Counted from the first letter of the stretch, positions 26,268 through 35,571 are shown. The stretch is 64,000 nucleotides of DNA from Acanthopleuribacter pedis (GCF_017377855.1 NZ_JAFREP010000025.1:1-64000), one strand, 5' to 3'. The notes: generated by a model from the sequence alone, not told the origin. Translations and numbers: made by a program.

Positions 26268-27026
26268 ATGCGTTTTTTTGCTTTGCTGCTGTTGTTGGGT
26301 TTGTCGGGCCTTGTCGCGGGTGATGACACCACCGCCAAAATTGCCGAACTCCATCAGGGTGTTCAGGAAGTTTACGATGTCATCGTTTTGCCCAACGGCG
26401 ATGTTGACTATGCAACCTTGCATCAACGCAAGGATTTACAAGAGAAATTGGAAGCCTTCCGAACCTTTATGGCCGGTTTTGATCCCGATACCTTGACCGA
26501 CACCAACCTCAAGATCGCCTTGCTGACCAATACCTACAATGTGTACACCTTGATCGGGGTAAATCGCGCTTGGCCGGTGAAAAGTGTGCGTAAAATTCGC
26601 GCGATGTTTGGGTTCTTTACCAAAAAAGAATGGCAGCTCAACGGCCGCAAGGTATCCCTCAACAATATCGAAGGTGAGTGGTTGCGACCGCTCGATCCCC
26701 GCATCCACTTTACCGTGAATTGTGCCTCGGCTTCTTGTCCTCGTTTGGATCAGCAGGTTTATACCGCCGACAACGTACAGCAGCTTATGGAAGCGGCGAC
26801 CAAACGGTTTTTGCTGAACGAAAACAAAAACCGGTTTGATGCGGAACGCAAGGAATGGCACCTTTCCAAAATTTTCGAATGGTACCGTAAGGACTGGGGC
26901 AAACAAGCCGATGTGGAAGCTTTTATTCTGAAGTACTTACCCGAGGACAAGCGCTTCAAGCCAACGCGGGTGTTTTACCTTGAATACGATTGGAGCCTGA
27001 ACGGCCCGACCGAACCCAAGGGCTAG
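26268..27026 (+). CDS. Exported DUF547 domain protein
   Basis: From ATG 26268 (CGGAGGA site) the product is 252 residues with a signal peptide ending near AGDD (residue 19). The body contains the DUF547 signature: NTYNVYTLIGV, VSLNNIEGEWLRP, and HFTVNCASASCPRL with its conserved cysteines, then IFEWYRKDWG. The family is widespread in bacteria and related to papain-like or transglutaminase-like folds, but no activity is established. The stop codon TAG lies within the first bases of a family B repeat. Confidence 0.82.
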   Translation: MRFFALLLLLGLSGLVAGDDTTAKIAELHQGVQEVYDVIVLPNGDVDYATLHQRKDLQEKLEAFRTFMAGFDPDTLTDTNLKIALLTNTYNVYTLIGVNRAWPVKSVRKIRAMFGFFTKKEWQLNGRKVSLNNIEGEWLRPLDPRIHFTVNCASASCPRLDQQVYTADNVQQLMEAATKRFLLNENKNRFDAERKEWHLSKIFEWYRKDWGKQADVEAFILKYLPEDKRFKPTRVFYLEYDWSLNGPTEPKG

Positions 27027-27217
27027 CCCGCATTTCTCACAAGGAATTCTGCCGCGGGGCAACCCATGCGATTACTTCGCTTACTCGGTCGAGCCGCCTT
27101 CGCCGCAGCGCTGCTACGCCGAAAGGTCGGACCCCTATGCCGTCTCTCAGTCGTAATCTTCGTACTCACAAGGCTTTCAGCTTCTCGCGACGAATCCTCG
27201 TGAGAAATGCGGGCTAG
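27023..27217. repeat. Family B palindromic repeat, copy 1
   Basis: A 195-bp element with terminal inverted repeats: CTAGCCCGCATTTCTCAC at 27023-27040 and its complement GTGAGAAATGCGGGCTAG at 27200-27217. The internal sequence includes TCGTAATCTTCGTACTCAC and GCTTCTCGCGACGAATCC, both conserved in the copies at 40805 and 63887. The left terminus supplies the TAG stop of the DUF547 gene. There is no ORF inside. Confidence 0.85.
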
Positions 27218-27270
27218 GTTGGGTGTGGCGGCGTGTTTATCGCTAAAGCAGGGCTCGCGTGGGAGGTTCC

Positions 27271-28203
27271 GTGACTAAGGTGCTTGGTTTTGATATCGGC
27301 GGTACCAAGATCGAGGCCGGGCTTCTGGACGAAACGGGGCGTGAATGGCGCACCCTGCGAGAACCAACGCCCGCGCGCCGTGAGGACCTGCTTCAAACCG
27401 TGGTCACCATGGCCGAGGCCTTGGGGCGAGGTGTGGCGGTAGCGGCCGTTGGTTTTGCGATTCCCGGCAGTTTGGATCCGCGCACAGGCTTGCTCCGCAA
27501 TGCGCCCAATTCGCCTCAAATCAACGAAACACCCTTCGGTTGCGATCTGCGCGAACGCATCAACCGCCCGCTATTTTTCGACAACGACGCCAACTGCTTG
27601 GTTCGAAGCGAGGTGCGCTTCGGCATCGCCCGTGGTTATGACCATGTTGTCGGCATCATCATGGGGACCGGTCTCGGGGCCGGTGTCTTGAGCGGTGGGC
27701 GGATGATTCAAGGTTGGCGTGGCTTGGCGCCTGAGCCGGGCCACACGGTTTTGCACCACCACGGTCGTGCCTGTCTTTGTGGTAATCGGGGTTGCGCCGA
27801 GGCGTACCTCAGCGGCACCTCGATTTACGCCCGTTACCGCGAAGCGGGCGGTCAACCCCTTGCCGGCAAGGCAAAAGATGTGTTCGCGCGGCGCGAAACC
27901 AACCCGATTGCCGGTGTTGTTGTGGAAGAGACCCTCGATTTGTTTGCCCGTTTCACCGCCGGTTTGATCGCACTTTACGATCCCGCCCTGATTGTGTTGG
28001 GGGGTGGTGTGAGCGAACAAGTCACTTATTATCGGCAGGAATCCGCGATTGCCGCCTATGCGTTTGGGACCGATGAGGTCCCACCGATACGGGCGGCGGG
28101 ACTCGGGCCTACCTCAGGGAAGCTTGGCGCGGCTGCTTTGGCCCTGGATGGAAGCGCACCGGTTTCGTCCGCGGGTTCCGATCCAAGTGCGGGCCGTTTT
28201 TAG
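27271..28203 (+). CDS. ROK-family sugar kinase
   Basis: The 310-residue protein begins with the phosphate-binding motif LGFDIGGTKIEAGL, has the FFDNDANC active-site segment and IIMGTGLGAG. It carries the ROK zinc motif EPGHTVLHHHG and CLCGNRGCAEAYLSG. These define ROK glucokinase/fructokinase-type enzymes acting on glucose, fructose, N-acetylmannosamine or similar sugars; there is no DNA-binding domain, so it is not a NagC-type repressor. I choose GTG 27271, with GGGAGG 6 nt upstream, over GTG 27259. Its stop codon interleaves with that of the convergent acyl-CoA synthetase. Confidence 0.88.
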   Translation: MTKVLGFDIGGTKIEAGLLDETGREWRTLREPTPARREDLLQTVVTMAEALGRGVAVAAVGFAIPGSLDPRTGLLRNAPNSPQINETPFGCDLRERINRPLFFDNDANCLVRSEVRFGIARGYDHVVGIIMGTGLGAGVLSGGRMIQGWRGLAPEPGHTVLHHHGRACLCGNRGCAEAYLSGTSIYARYREAGGQPLAGKAKDVFARRETNPIAGVVVEETLDLFARFTAGLIALYDPALIVLGGGVSEQVTYYRQESAIAAYAFGTDEVPPIRAAGLGPTSGKLGAAALALDGSAPVSSAGSDPSAGRF

Positions 28204-30140
28204 TGTTCGACGTCCACGGCCGCCGCCTGATCCGTATAGATTTTCTCAAACAAGGCCTGGTGTTTTTCTTCGACCGTTTTGCGTTTCAGCTTCATCGTGG
28301 GCGTTAATTCCCCGTGTTCGAAGCTGAAGTCGCGGCCGAGCACTTGGTAGCGGCGCACCCGTTCCACCTTGGCCAATTGCTGGTTGCCGCGGCGGACCGC
28401 GTCCAGAAATAGGGTGCGAAACGCGGGGTGATCCGCGACCGTGGTCATCGCTGCTTCCAATTCGGCCGAGCGCGCCTGTGGATTGGCCAGCAAGGCGTCA
28501 CTCAGTTGTTTGGCCGTCTGACGGGAGATGACGCCTTGTTTGGCACCCCACTCCAGCGTTTCAATCGGGCTGGGGGCGATCAGTGCTGAAATGTAGGGGC
28601 GACGGTCGCCGTGGGCGTGTACATGGCTGATGTAAGGGCTCTGGGTTTTGACCGCCCGCTCGATGTTGGCCGGGGCCACGTTTTTACCGCCCGCGGTGAT
28701 GATGATGTGTTTCTTGCGGTCGGTGATTCTCAAATAGCCGCTTTCATCCACGATGCCGATGTCGCCCGTATGTAGCCAGCCGTTGATAATGGTTTGTTCC
28801 GTGGCTTCCTGATTTTTGTAGTAACCCTTAAATACCGTGTTGCCGCTGAGCAGGATTTCGCCGTCTTCGGCTATTTTTTGGGTAAGTGAACTGACGGGTA
28901 AACCCACCGTGCCGAGGCGAGGGCTGCCCGCCGGGTTGATGTGGGTTAAAACCGTGGCCTCGGTCATGCCGTATGCCTCGTATATGGGCAGGCCGACGCT
29001 CCAGAAGAAATGGAGAATGTCGGGCGCAATGGGTGCCGCGCCGGTTAGCATCATGCGGACCTGACCGCCGAATGCGTTCTGAATCTTGCGAAACAGCAGG
29101 TTTTCGGCCAGGTTGTAACCGAGATCCTGCCAAAAACTCGGCATACCGCCGTTGAGTTTGACCTTGAGGCGATCACCCGCGAACCCGCGGGCCCATTGGA
29201 ACACGGACTGGACGGGTGCCGGTTTTTTGTTCACTTGGTCGAGTACCTTGTTGTAGGCCTTTTCGAAGATGCGCGGCACCGATCCGAAGATGGTCGGTTT
29301 CACTTCTTGGACCTCATTTAGGACGTTGCCCACGCTGGTGGCATAAGCCGCGGCCACGCCGGTATTAATGCGGTGGTAAAACGACAGGACGCGTTCGGTG
29401 ACGTGGGCCATCGGCAAGAAGCTAAGGTAAAGATCGTTGGTATAAAAGGTGAGTACATCATCAATCGCCGGCATCATGGCCAAAATGTTGGCGTGGCTGA
29501 TCATCGCGCCTTTTGGGGGACCGGTGGTGCCCGAGGTGTAGACCAGCATCGCCGTGCTGTCGGGATCAATCGCGGATTGGATGTCACGCACCGCTTCCGG
29601 GTCAAGAACCGCGCCACAAAAATGGGTCGGCGAGGTCAGGCGCGTGTCGCGCTCGCGGTTGGCGCGGTAACTCATTTCATTCCAGGGAACGATGGCTTTT
29701 AATTGGGGCAGTTCGGCCGCTGCTTCGAACAAGGTCGCCAATTCATTGGCCCCGTCGACAAACACAATTTTGGCATCGCTGTGATCCAGGAGGTAGTGCA
29801 TTTGATCGACGGATTGTTTGGGGTAAACCCCGACCGTGACCATGCCCGCCAGTAATGCACCCATATCGTAAATACACCAGGCTGGTTGGGTGGGGCCGAT
29901 GATGGCCACGGTATCGCCGGGTTTGAGGCCGGCCTGCAACAAACCGTGGGCCACTTGGCGGGCTTTGAAATCAAAATCGGACCAGGTGATTTCCTGCCAG
30001 TTGGGCGTCGCCGGTGTTTTTTTGAGGAACATGGCGGGTTGTTTGGGGGTATGGCCGGCGCGAAGGGTCAGCAAGTCGCCGACGGTTTTTGCCTCGCGGC
30101 AGATAGGGGACACGGGACATTGAGGACCTGAGATCAGCAT
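28200..30140 (-). CDS. Long-chain fatty-acid-CoA ligase (AMP-forming)
   Basis: The 646-residue adenylate-forming enzyme would activate fatty acids with ATP and CoA. The AMP-binding signature MLVYTSGTTGPPKGAMISH is near residues 188-206. AYGMTEAT (motif A5), the WLHTGDIG segment (A7) and LRITDRKKHIIITAGGKN (A8 to linker) follow. It belongs to the long-chain ACSL-like branch rather than E. coli FadD. ATG 30140 with CAGGAG upstream is chosen over GTG 30161. It could feed fadNAE, but no FadR box lies upstream. The stop codon overlaps that of the ROK gene. Confidence 0.9.
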   Translation of the reverse strand: MLISGPQCPVSPICREAKTVGDLLTLRAGHTPKQPAMFLKKTPATPNWQEITWSDFDFKARQVAHGLLQAGLKPGDTVAIIGPTQPAWCIYDMGALLAGMVTVGVYPKQSVDQMHYLLDHSDAKIVFVDGANELATLFEAAAELPQLKAIVPWNEMSYRANRERDTRLTSPTHFCGAVLDPEAVRDIQSAIDPDSTAMLVYTSGTTGPPKGAMISHANILAMMPAIDDVLTFYTNDLYLSFLPMAHVTERVLSFYHRINTGVAAAYATSVGNVLNEVQEVKPTIFGSVPRIFEKAYNKVLDQVNKKPAPVQSVFQWARGFAGDRLKVKLNGGMPSFWQDLGYNLAENLLFRKIQNAFGGQVRMMLTGAAPIAPDILHFFWSVGLPIYEAYGMTEATVLTHINPAGSPRLGTVGLPVSSLTQKIAEDGEILLSGNTVFKGYYKNQEATEQTIINGWLHTGDIGIVDESGYLRITDRKKHIIITAGGKNVAPANIERAVKTQSPYISHVHAHGDRRPYISALIAPSPIETLEWGAKQGVISRQTAKQLSDALLANPQARSAELEAAMTTVADHPAFRTLFLDAVRRGNQQLAKVERVRRYQVLGRDFSFEHGELTPTMKLKRKTVEEKHQALFEKIYTDQAAAVDVEH

Positions 30141-30438
30141 GCGGCAATTCTCCTGGAGCACATTTCACGATCAGCCCCGGGGTTCGGGGTGAGCGGTCAC
30201 CGTCTTGCCTGATTCGGTTGGGGCGGTACAAAACGCGCGCCCAACGTTTTGGGATCTGTGCCGGCTCGATGTCGCCTGTCACGGTTCGAGCGATGTTTGG
30301 TCAAGCAATCCGATGGTCAAGTTGGAAAAAATGTACCACACTCATAACGCACTGAGACGAAAATTTCCGCATTGCAGCGTGGTTGCCCGCGCCCGGGGAG
30401 GCACGGGAACCGGACAAAGGCTTCTTTTTAAATGTTTT
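30141..30438. other. Intergenic region upstream of the acyl-CoA ligase
   Basis: These 298 bp contain no convincing gene. They should hold the ligase promoter, but I could not identify clear hexamers. The right edge runs into a family A repeat. Confidence 0.35.
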
Positions 30439-30597
30439 ACCTAAGAGGCGCGATAAGCGTGAGGGATTTTTGCTAAAGATCTGGAGCGAAATGGCTTGGA
30501 AAAATGCTCGCCGCACCCACGGCGTGCGGCGAGTATTTTTGCAGGCCGTTGCAGCCCAGTGGTTTAGCTAAAATCACCGCGTCAGCGCTTCTTAGGT
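30439..30597. repeat. Family A palindromic repeat, copy 2
   Basis: A 159-bp element begins ACCTAAGAGGCGC and ends GCGCTTCTTAGGT. The arms remain complementary inward: GCTAAAGATCTGG near the left pairs roughly with CCAGTGGTTTAGC near the right. The apex is a separate strong hairpin (CTCGCCGCAC with GTGCGGCGAG). The whole element folds as one long imperfect cruciform. It ends 2 bp from the stop codon of the ATP-grasp gene. Confidence 0.85.
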
Positions 30598-30598
30598 T

Positions 30599-31819
30599 TT
30601 AGTCAAGAACGACGCGAACCGAGGTGATAATGCGGGATAGGGCTTTTTCTACGACGGCCGTGATGGGGTGCCGCACCAAGATGTAGCCGTCTCCCTCGTA
30701 ACCCCCGCCCGGCGGTTGGCCGATGGCCGGCAACTTCATTTCTACAATGAGTGCACCGAGTTCCTCTTGGATCTTTTTGATGCCCTGAACCGCCGCGACC
30801 CGACCTTTTCCTTGCCCGCGTAAGAAGGCCGCGCCCGCCGCATAACATCGTTTGGGTTCCGCGAATTGATTGAATATGACCGAGCGCGCCCATTCCTGAT
30901 GAATGTTGAACTGGTGCGCGAAGCCGGTGATGCTGGTGAGCTGGCCGCCCGGGGGGCGTGCCGCCACTTCACTTACCGCGATGGAGCCGTCGCTACGGCG
31001 GAACCACTCCAGATGGGTAAAGCCGTTTTGAATGCCGAGGCATTGGTTGGCTTTGGCCGCGATTTCGCGGATGTCGTTGAAATAGGGGTGGTCGATTTCA
31101 CGAGGTAGCAAAATGCACCACTGAATCCAAGAATTGTTGAGCACTTCTAACGGGCTGGGGTAATAGCGGGTAATGGAGTGCCATTTCATGCGGCCTTCGA
31201 TCCAGGCTGATTCAAAGGTGTATTCATTACCCATGATAAATTCTTCAAACAGAATCGGTTTGCCGGTTGAGAGGCTGTTTTCCGAGAGCAGGTTGTCGAG
31301 ATCACCCGCGTGGTTGAGCTGGAAGGTGGCGCGGCTACCGGCGCCGGCCGGGGGTTTGGCGACCAGTGGATAACCGACCTTGTCAATGAAGGCGTCGAGC
31401 TGAGGACGGTTGGTCGCCAAGCAGTGTTTGGCGCAGGGGATGCCGTTGCCCCGCAGGATTTCCTTCATTTTTGATTTTTGGCGGAAGTTGCCGGCTGTAA
31501 TGGGATCCATGCCGTCAATCGATAGGGTCTGCCGAACCCTTGCCAGTGTTTCTTGGAGATCTTCGAGGGTCCCGATCAAGCGGTGAATCGGGCCGACTTT
31601 CGCGCGCAGTTCATGGATGGCCGCGAGCAATTGGGTCTCATCCATCACATTTTCAACGCGGTGAAAACGGAAAAGGTTGGCGCGAACCGAGGCGGGAACG
31701 CCGGCCAGGCGGTCTTGCGTGACCAGAATTAATCGGACCCCGGGGAGGGTGGCGGCGCCGTCGATAAACTGGAGGGTGGCGCGCAGTAAATAGGGCGCAA
31801 CAAAAACAACGTGAACCAT
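30599..31819 (-). CDS. ATP-grasp ligase of unknown substrate
   Basis: The 406-residue protein has the ATP-grasp arrangement: an N-terminal Rossmann-like domain, the KSKMKEILRGNGIPCAKH entry helix, the nucleotide-binding VGYPLVAKPPAGAGS segment, ILFEEFIMG, and an acidic metal-binding end EVAARPPGG near residue 290. It resembles carboxylate-amine ligases such as those making dipeptides or activating biotin-type carboxylates, but the substrate cannot be read from sequence. ATG 31819 has AAGGT upstream. It stands alone, so it may tailor a small metabolite. Confidence 0.8.
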   Translation of the reverse strand: MVHVVFVAPYLLRATLQFIDGAATLPGVRLILVTQDRLAGVPASVRANLFRFHRVENVMDETQLLAAIHELRAKVGPIHRLIGTLEDLQETLARVRQTLSIDGMDPITAGNFRQKSKMKEILRGNGIPCAKHCLATNRPQLDAFIDKVGYPLVAKPPAGAGSRATFQLNHAGDLDNLLSENSLSTGKPILFEEFIMGNEYTFESAWIEGRMKWHSITRYYPSPLEVLNNSWIQWCILLPREIDHPYFNDIREIAAKANQCLGIQNGFTHLEWFRRSDGSIAVSEVAARPPGGQLTSITGFAHQFNIHQEWARSVIFNQFAEPKRCYAAGAAFLRGQGKGRVAAVQGIKKIQEELGALIVEMKLPAIGQPPGGGYEGDGYILVRHPITAVVEKALSRIITSVRVVLD

Positions 31820-32117
31820 GAGATTACCTTGTACGTTGCCGCATCGGGCGGCGGGAATGGGATGTTTTAGGGCGGTGTGCTCACAACCTAGCAGAAAGCG
31901 TGAATCGGTTAAAGACCCGCGGCTTCAGATGGAGAGGGCGTTTTTGGAAGATCTTGGGTTGCGGTTCAAAAAGTGCCGCGCCGCGGGGGGTCTCTAACTC
32001 TGGGGAGGTGAAGCTGCTGGGTCGCAAGTTATGCGAACCAATCATTCCGGGGAGTATGTCGCGCCAATGTTGGCGCGCGGTGACCGGCGTGAGGATTTTG
32101 GGCGAAAAAAGCGCTGT
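31820..32117. other. Intergenic region with a short perfect dyad
   Basis: The 298 bp between two codirectional minus-strand genes contain an 8-bp perfect inverted repeat, CGCGCCAA and TTGGCGCG (32060-32077), without a T-run. Otherwise I see nothing clear; no gene. Confidence 0.4.
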
Positions 32118-33197
32118 TTATACGCTGTAGAGGATCTCTGGATTATCGAGGAAACAAGGATCGTAGTTCATGGAAAGCGCGGTTTTTTCACCATCCATGA
32201 TGAGCGCCCAGCCCAGGTCGTTGACATGCCGGCTCAAGTCAAAAAAGCGGTTTTGGTCAAAGATGGTGGTGCTGTCCGTCGACCAGCCGGCCGCCACTTC
32301 AAAAATGATGTTGCGTGCGTCCTGGTAAACCTTAACCTCAAGCGGTTGTTCTTCGGCTAGAAGCCCCTGTGCTTCCAGGCAGTCCAACAGGGTTAAGGCG
32401 ACGAGGGACGGTGCGTAAAGAAACGGCTTTTGTTCGGCATCAAAGGTGACCGTCACCGCTTTGGTCAGATTGTGTCTTTTGTCAAGGAAGGTACTGAGAT
32501 GCTCGGAAAAGCTGTTGGGCTCAAAAGCTTCGCCGGTCCAGCGCGCGTGGGCTTCCAGCGCGGGTGGCAAGCTGTTCTGTTCGTTAGGGCAAGCCATGTG
32601 ATGGACCTGACGGCCGATGAACACAACGTGCGAGTAAAGCAAAAAATCTTGCGGGCGGGCGAGGTGGAAATACATGGGCTCCCGCGCATTGAGAAAGATG
32701 TACCCACGCAAGCTGCCTAAGTGGACCAGCGGTAAGCAGATGCCGCTTTTAAAACCCATTTCGTGAATGTAGCGGATGGATCGTTGCACCGGTTTGCCTT
32801 GTTCCGCGAAGGTGTCGATGACCAGCGAGACTTCCCGCAATATGCGCATCTGGCCGCCGTTCATTTGAAACAGGGAGCCATTGGCGTCAACGTAACAGGA
32901 GTAGCCTGGCTCAATCAGGTTCTCGCTCTGGTCATCCATGGCCGAATCAAGCACGCGGAGCTGGTTGGTATGATCGGTCAGCGCCGCAATGCAGACCCGC
33001 GCGACTTTTTTAAAGTGTGGGTGGGCGCAGATCGTGTCCAGGATTTGGCGGGCGATTCCAAGGTAACTCATCTTGGTATTGAGTTCGTGCTCGAGGTTGA
33101 TTAATGCGCCCATCGCGGTGATATCGTCTGAATTCAGACTTGCACTACGTGATCGCAGCAAAATATTGCTGTAAAGCGGGGTGTCGCGGTGGGGCAT
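32118..33197 (-). CDS. Hypothetical protein, GAF-like sensor
   Basis: I do not firmly recognise this protein. From ATG 33197, with a GGAG site, it is 359 residues; an upstream frame allows starts at 33239 or 33335. The central part (RQILDTICAH through GICLPLVHLGSLRGYIFLN) has the helix-sheet pattern of a GAF-type sensor domain. The C-terminal 120 residues (LVALTLLDCLEAQGL, EVKVYQDARNIIFEV, DLGWALIMDG) resemble a degenerate histidine-kinase ATPase fold without ATP-binding glycines. It could be a signalling protein, but this is inference. Confidence 0.55.
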   Translation of the reverse strand: MPHRDTPLYSNILLRSRSASLNSDDITAMGALINLEHELNTKMSYLGIARQILDTICAHPHFKKVARVCIAALTDHTNQLRVLDSAMDDQSENLIEPGYSCYVDANGSLFQMNGGQMRILREVSLVIDTFAEQGKPVQRSIRYIHEMGFKSGICLPLVHLGSLRGYIFLNAREPMYFHLARPQDFLLYSHVVFIGRQVHHMACPNEQNSLPPALEAHARWTGEAFEPNSFSEHLSTFLDKRHNLTKAVTVTFDAEQKPFLYAPSLVALTLLDCLEAQGLLAEEQPLEVKVYQDARNIIFEVAAGWSTDSTTIFDQNRFFDLSRHVNDLGWALIMDGEKTALSMNYDPCFLDNPEILYSV

Positions 33198-33668
33198 AAA
33201 GTCTCCAGCAAAAAGCGGGGTAATAGGGCGGTCGTGCATGGTGGTCCGCTCAAAGTTTGATAGGTTTGTTAGGAAGGTAATGAATCTCATTATACCGGAG
33301 GGCGGCATTCGCGGTAAGCGTTTTTGCTGGTGCAAAGTTTGGCTGTAAGGAATATTTTATTTAGTTGGGGCGGCTTTTTTTCGCCTCGTTATGGGATTCC
33401 CTGGGTCCTGGTTGTATTCGTTTTGTCTGGTTTTTGGGTTTTTTTTTGACGGTCGGGGTGGTTTTCCTTGGGAGTAGAGCGCTGATATTGAAGTGCTTGT
33501 GGCTCTTTCGTGGGTGGTTTTTCGCGTCGCCTTCATTTTTAGTGACCCTGGCAATGGCCCATCTTTTTTGCGGGAGAAGGGGCGCCTTCTTTGGCGAGGC
33601 TGCCCGCAACATGAGACACTGTTTGCCGTTGTTAACCGTGATTTGGTTCGCGTTTGAAGGAGTGATGG
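33198..33668. other. G/T-rich divergent intergenic region
   Basis: About 470 bp between divergent genes, strongly T/G-rich on the plus strand from 33357. A 158-codon plus frame (33365-33841) is hydrophobic and Trp/Phe-rich, but it overlaps the halogenase-like gene out of frame and lacks a ribosome site, so I reject it. GAAGGAG at 33656 serves the downstream gene. Confidence 0.4.
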
Positions 33669-35312
33669 ATGTTGGAGCAGGCAACACCGGCCGAGGTGGT
33701 GATTTTAGGCGGCGGTTTAGCCGGATTGACGTTGGCGCGGCAATTGCGCCTTGCACGACCCGAGACCCGTGTTGTGATTTTGGAGCGTCGTGCGCACCCC
33801 GTGCCCGAGGCGGCTTGGAAAGTCGGCGAGTCGTCGGTTGAACTGGGCGCCCACTACTTTTCGGAGATGTTGGGTTTGGCCGACCACATTAAGCAAGATC
33901 ATCTACCCAAGCTTGGCCTGCGTTTCTTCTTTGGTGCCGAGCAGCGCGAGACCTTGGATGACGGCCTCGAGGTAGGTTCTTTTTCGTTTTTCCCCACGCC
34001 GAGTTTTCAATTGGACCGAGGCCGGTTGGAAAACCATTTGGCCCGGGAATTGGCGGCCGCGGAGGGTGTTACCTTTTTGGATCAGGCCAAGGTAACCGGT
34101 TTTACCTTAAATGAGGACGGCCTACCCCACGAGGTGACCTTCCGTTGCGGCGATCAGGATGGTCGTATCGTGACCCGCTGGTTGGTGGATTGCACCGGTC
34201 GTGCCGCGTTCCTCAAGCGCAAGCTCGACTTGGTAGAACAGGTTGACCACAAGGTCAACGCCGTTTGGTTCCGTTTGCAAACCGAAACCAAGGTCGATGA
34301 CTGGTGTCGCGGTGCCTCTTGTTCCAACAATCAGGGGAACCGTTGGTTAAGCACCAACCATCTCATGGGGCCCGGTTACTGGGTGTGGGTCATCCCCTTG
34401 TCCTCCGGTTCGACCAGTTTCGGAATCGTGGCCGACCCAAGGTTGCATCGCCTCGATACCTACAATAAATTCGACCGCGCTCTGGCCTGGTTGCAGCAAT
34501 TTGAACCCCTGTGCGGTGCCGAGGTGGCGGAACATCGGGACAAACTTCAGGACTTCCTGGTTTTGAAAAACTTTTCACACGGCGCCAAGCAGGTGTTTAG
34601 CGTTGACCGCTGGGCGCTTTCGGGTGAAGCGGGGGTGTTCTTGGATCCCTTTTATTCGCCTGGCAGTGATTTCATCGGGGTGAGCAATACGTTTATCAGC
34701 GATCTTGTTTTGCGTGATTTACGCGGAAAGTCCATCAGGGCGTTGGCACCGATTTACGAGCAGATGTACCAGGGTTTCTTCAAAAACACCTTGGTTGTCT
34801 ATCAAGACCAATACCCTTTGTTCGGTAACGCGCGGGTGATGACCGTGAAGATTTACTGGGATTACGCCGTTTACTGGAGTTTGTTGGCTTTTGTGTTCAT
34901 TCAGGGGCGCTTGTGTGATCTCAGGAGCTATGGCCGCATCAGCGATGCCTTTCAACAGGCAGGCGCGTTGAACAACGCCATGCAGCAATTTTTCAGAGAT
35001 TGGCATGGCGCGGATGCAACCCCGGCCCCGACCGCTTTCCTCGATCAGGAGAAGGTCGATTTAATGGTAAACCTGAATCGTGGGCTCAAGGCGCCCTTGG
35101 ACGAGGCGGCATTTTTGGCCAAGTTCGAGGAGAATAAAAACCTGCTGTTTGCACTGGCCGCCCAGATTACCAAGCGTGCCCAAAGGCGGCACCCGCAACT
35201 GGCGGAAGCCTGTCGGGCGGTGACTGCCCTGTGTGACCACCAGCAGGTGGCCGTTTCTGATGGGGCGCATCCCGAGTATTTGGCCGCGGCTTGGCCCGTT
35301 CTCCAGTTGTAG
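33669..35312 (+). CDS. Flavin-dependent halogenase-like oxidoreductase
   Basis: The 547-residue FAD enzyme has an N-terminal GGGLAG dinucleotide motif (residues about 14-19) and the AWKVGESS segment with a lysine at the place of the active-site Lys79 of PrnA. It also has the fingerprint WVWVIP (WxWxIP), diagnostic of flavin-dependent halogenases, where it shields the halogenation tunnel. A second FAD segment GEAGVFLDPFYSPG is also seen. It may halogenate an aromatic substrate, or be one of the many non-halogenating relatives. No biosynthetic cluster or flavin reductase is adjacent. ATG 33669 has GAAGGAG upstream. Confidence 0.75.
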   Translation: MLEQATPAEVVILGGGLAGLTLARQLRLARPETRVVILERRAHPVPEAAWKVGESSVELGAHYFSEMLGLADHIKQDHLPKLGLRFFFGAEQRETLDDGLEVGSFSFFPTPSFQLDRGRLENHLARELAAAEGVTFLDQAKVTGFTLNEDGLPHEVTFRCGDQDGRIVTRWLVDCTGRAAFLKRKLDLVEQVDHKVNAVWFRLQTETKVDDWCRGASCSNNQGNRWLSTNHLMGPGYWVWVIPLSSGSTSFGIVADPRLHRLDTYNKFDRALAWLQQFEPLCGAEVAEHRDKLQDFLVLKNFSHGAKQVFSVDRWALSGEAGVFLDPFYSPGSDFIGVSNTFISDLVLRDLRGKSIRALAPIYEQMYQGFFKNTLVVYQDQYPLFGNARVMTVKIYWDYAVYWSLLAFVFIQGRLCDLRSYGRISDAFQQAGALNNAMQQFFRDWHGADATPAPTAFLDQEKVDLMVNLNRGLKAPLDEAAFLAKFEENKNLLFALAAQITKRAQRRHPQLAEACRAVTALCDHQQVAVSDGAHPEYLAAAWPVLQL

Positions 35313-35441
35313 GGCCGGACATGCGACCCGGTGCCGGCGCGCTCGGCGTGACAGTGTGTGGGGTGTGTTGGTGATAAAATGTTTTGATCTAGGTGTTTAA
35401 GTGTTGCGTTGGCGAAGTGTGAAAAAAACTGAAAAAGTCGC

Positions 35442-35471
35442 TTGACAGTTGGGGGGGCAAAAGACAATAAT
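35442..35471 (+). promoter_or_regulatory. Promoter of the tRNA cluster
   Basis: A perfect TTGACA (35442-35447) and AATAAT (35466-35471, five of six) are spaced 18 nt apart, about 17 bp upstream of the first tRNA, with a GC-containing discriminator (GCCTCG). This is the arrangement of growth-rate-controlled stable-RNA promoters. Confidence 0.8.
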
Positions 35472-35487
35472 CATGCCTCGTTGGGTC

Positions 35488-35563
35488 GGGCGATTAGCTC
35501 AGTTGGTAGAGCGCTTGCCTTACAAGCAAGATGTCAGCGGTTCAAGTCCGTTATCGCCCACCA
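35488..35563 (+). tRNA. tRNA-Val (anticodon TAC)
   Basis: The cloverleaf is complete: acceptor GGGCGAT/ATCGCCC, D arm with AGCTCAGTTGGTAGAGC, anticodon arm CTTGC-CTTACAA-GCAAG (TAC), and T loop TTCAAGT. The 3' CCA is encoded. Confidence 0.95.
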
Positions 35564-35571
35564 CCCCATGC

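Noticed and set aside
33365..33841. 158-codon hydrophobic frame upstream of the halogenase-like gene
   Set aside because: It overlaps the start of a solid gene in another frame and comes from T/G-rich DNA; there is no ribosome site.
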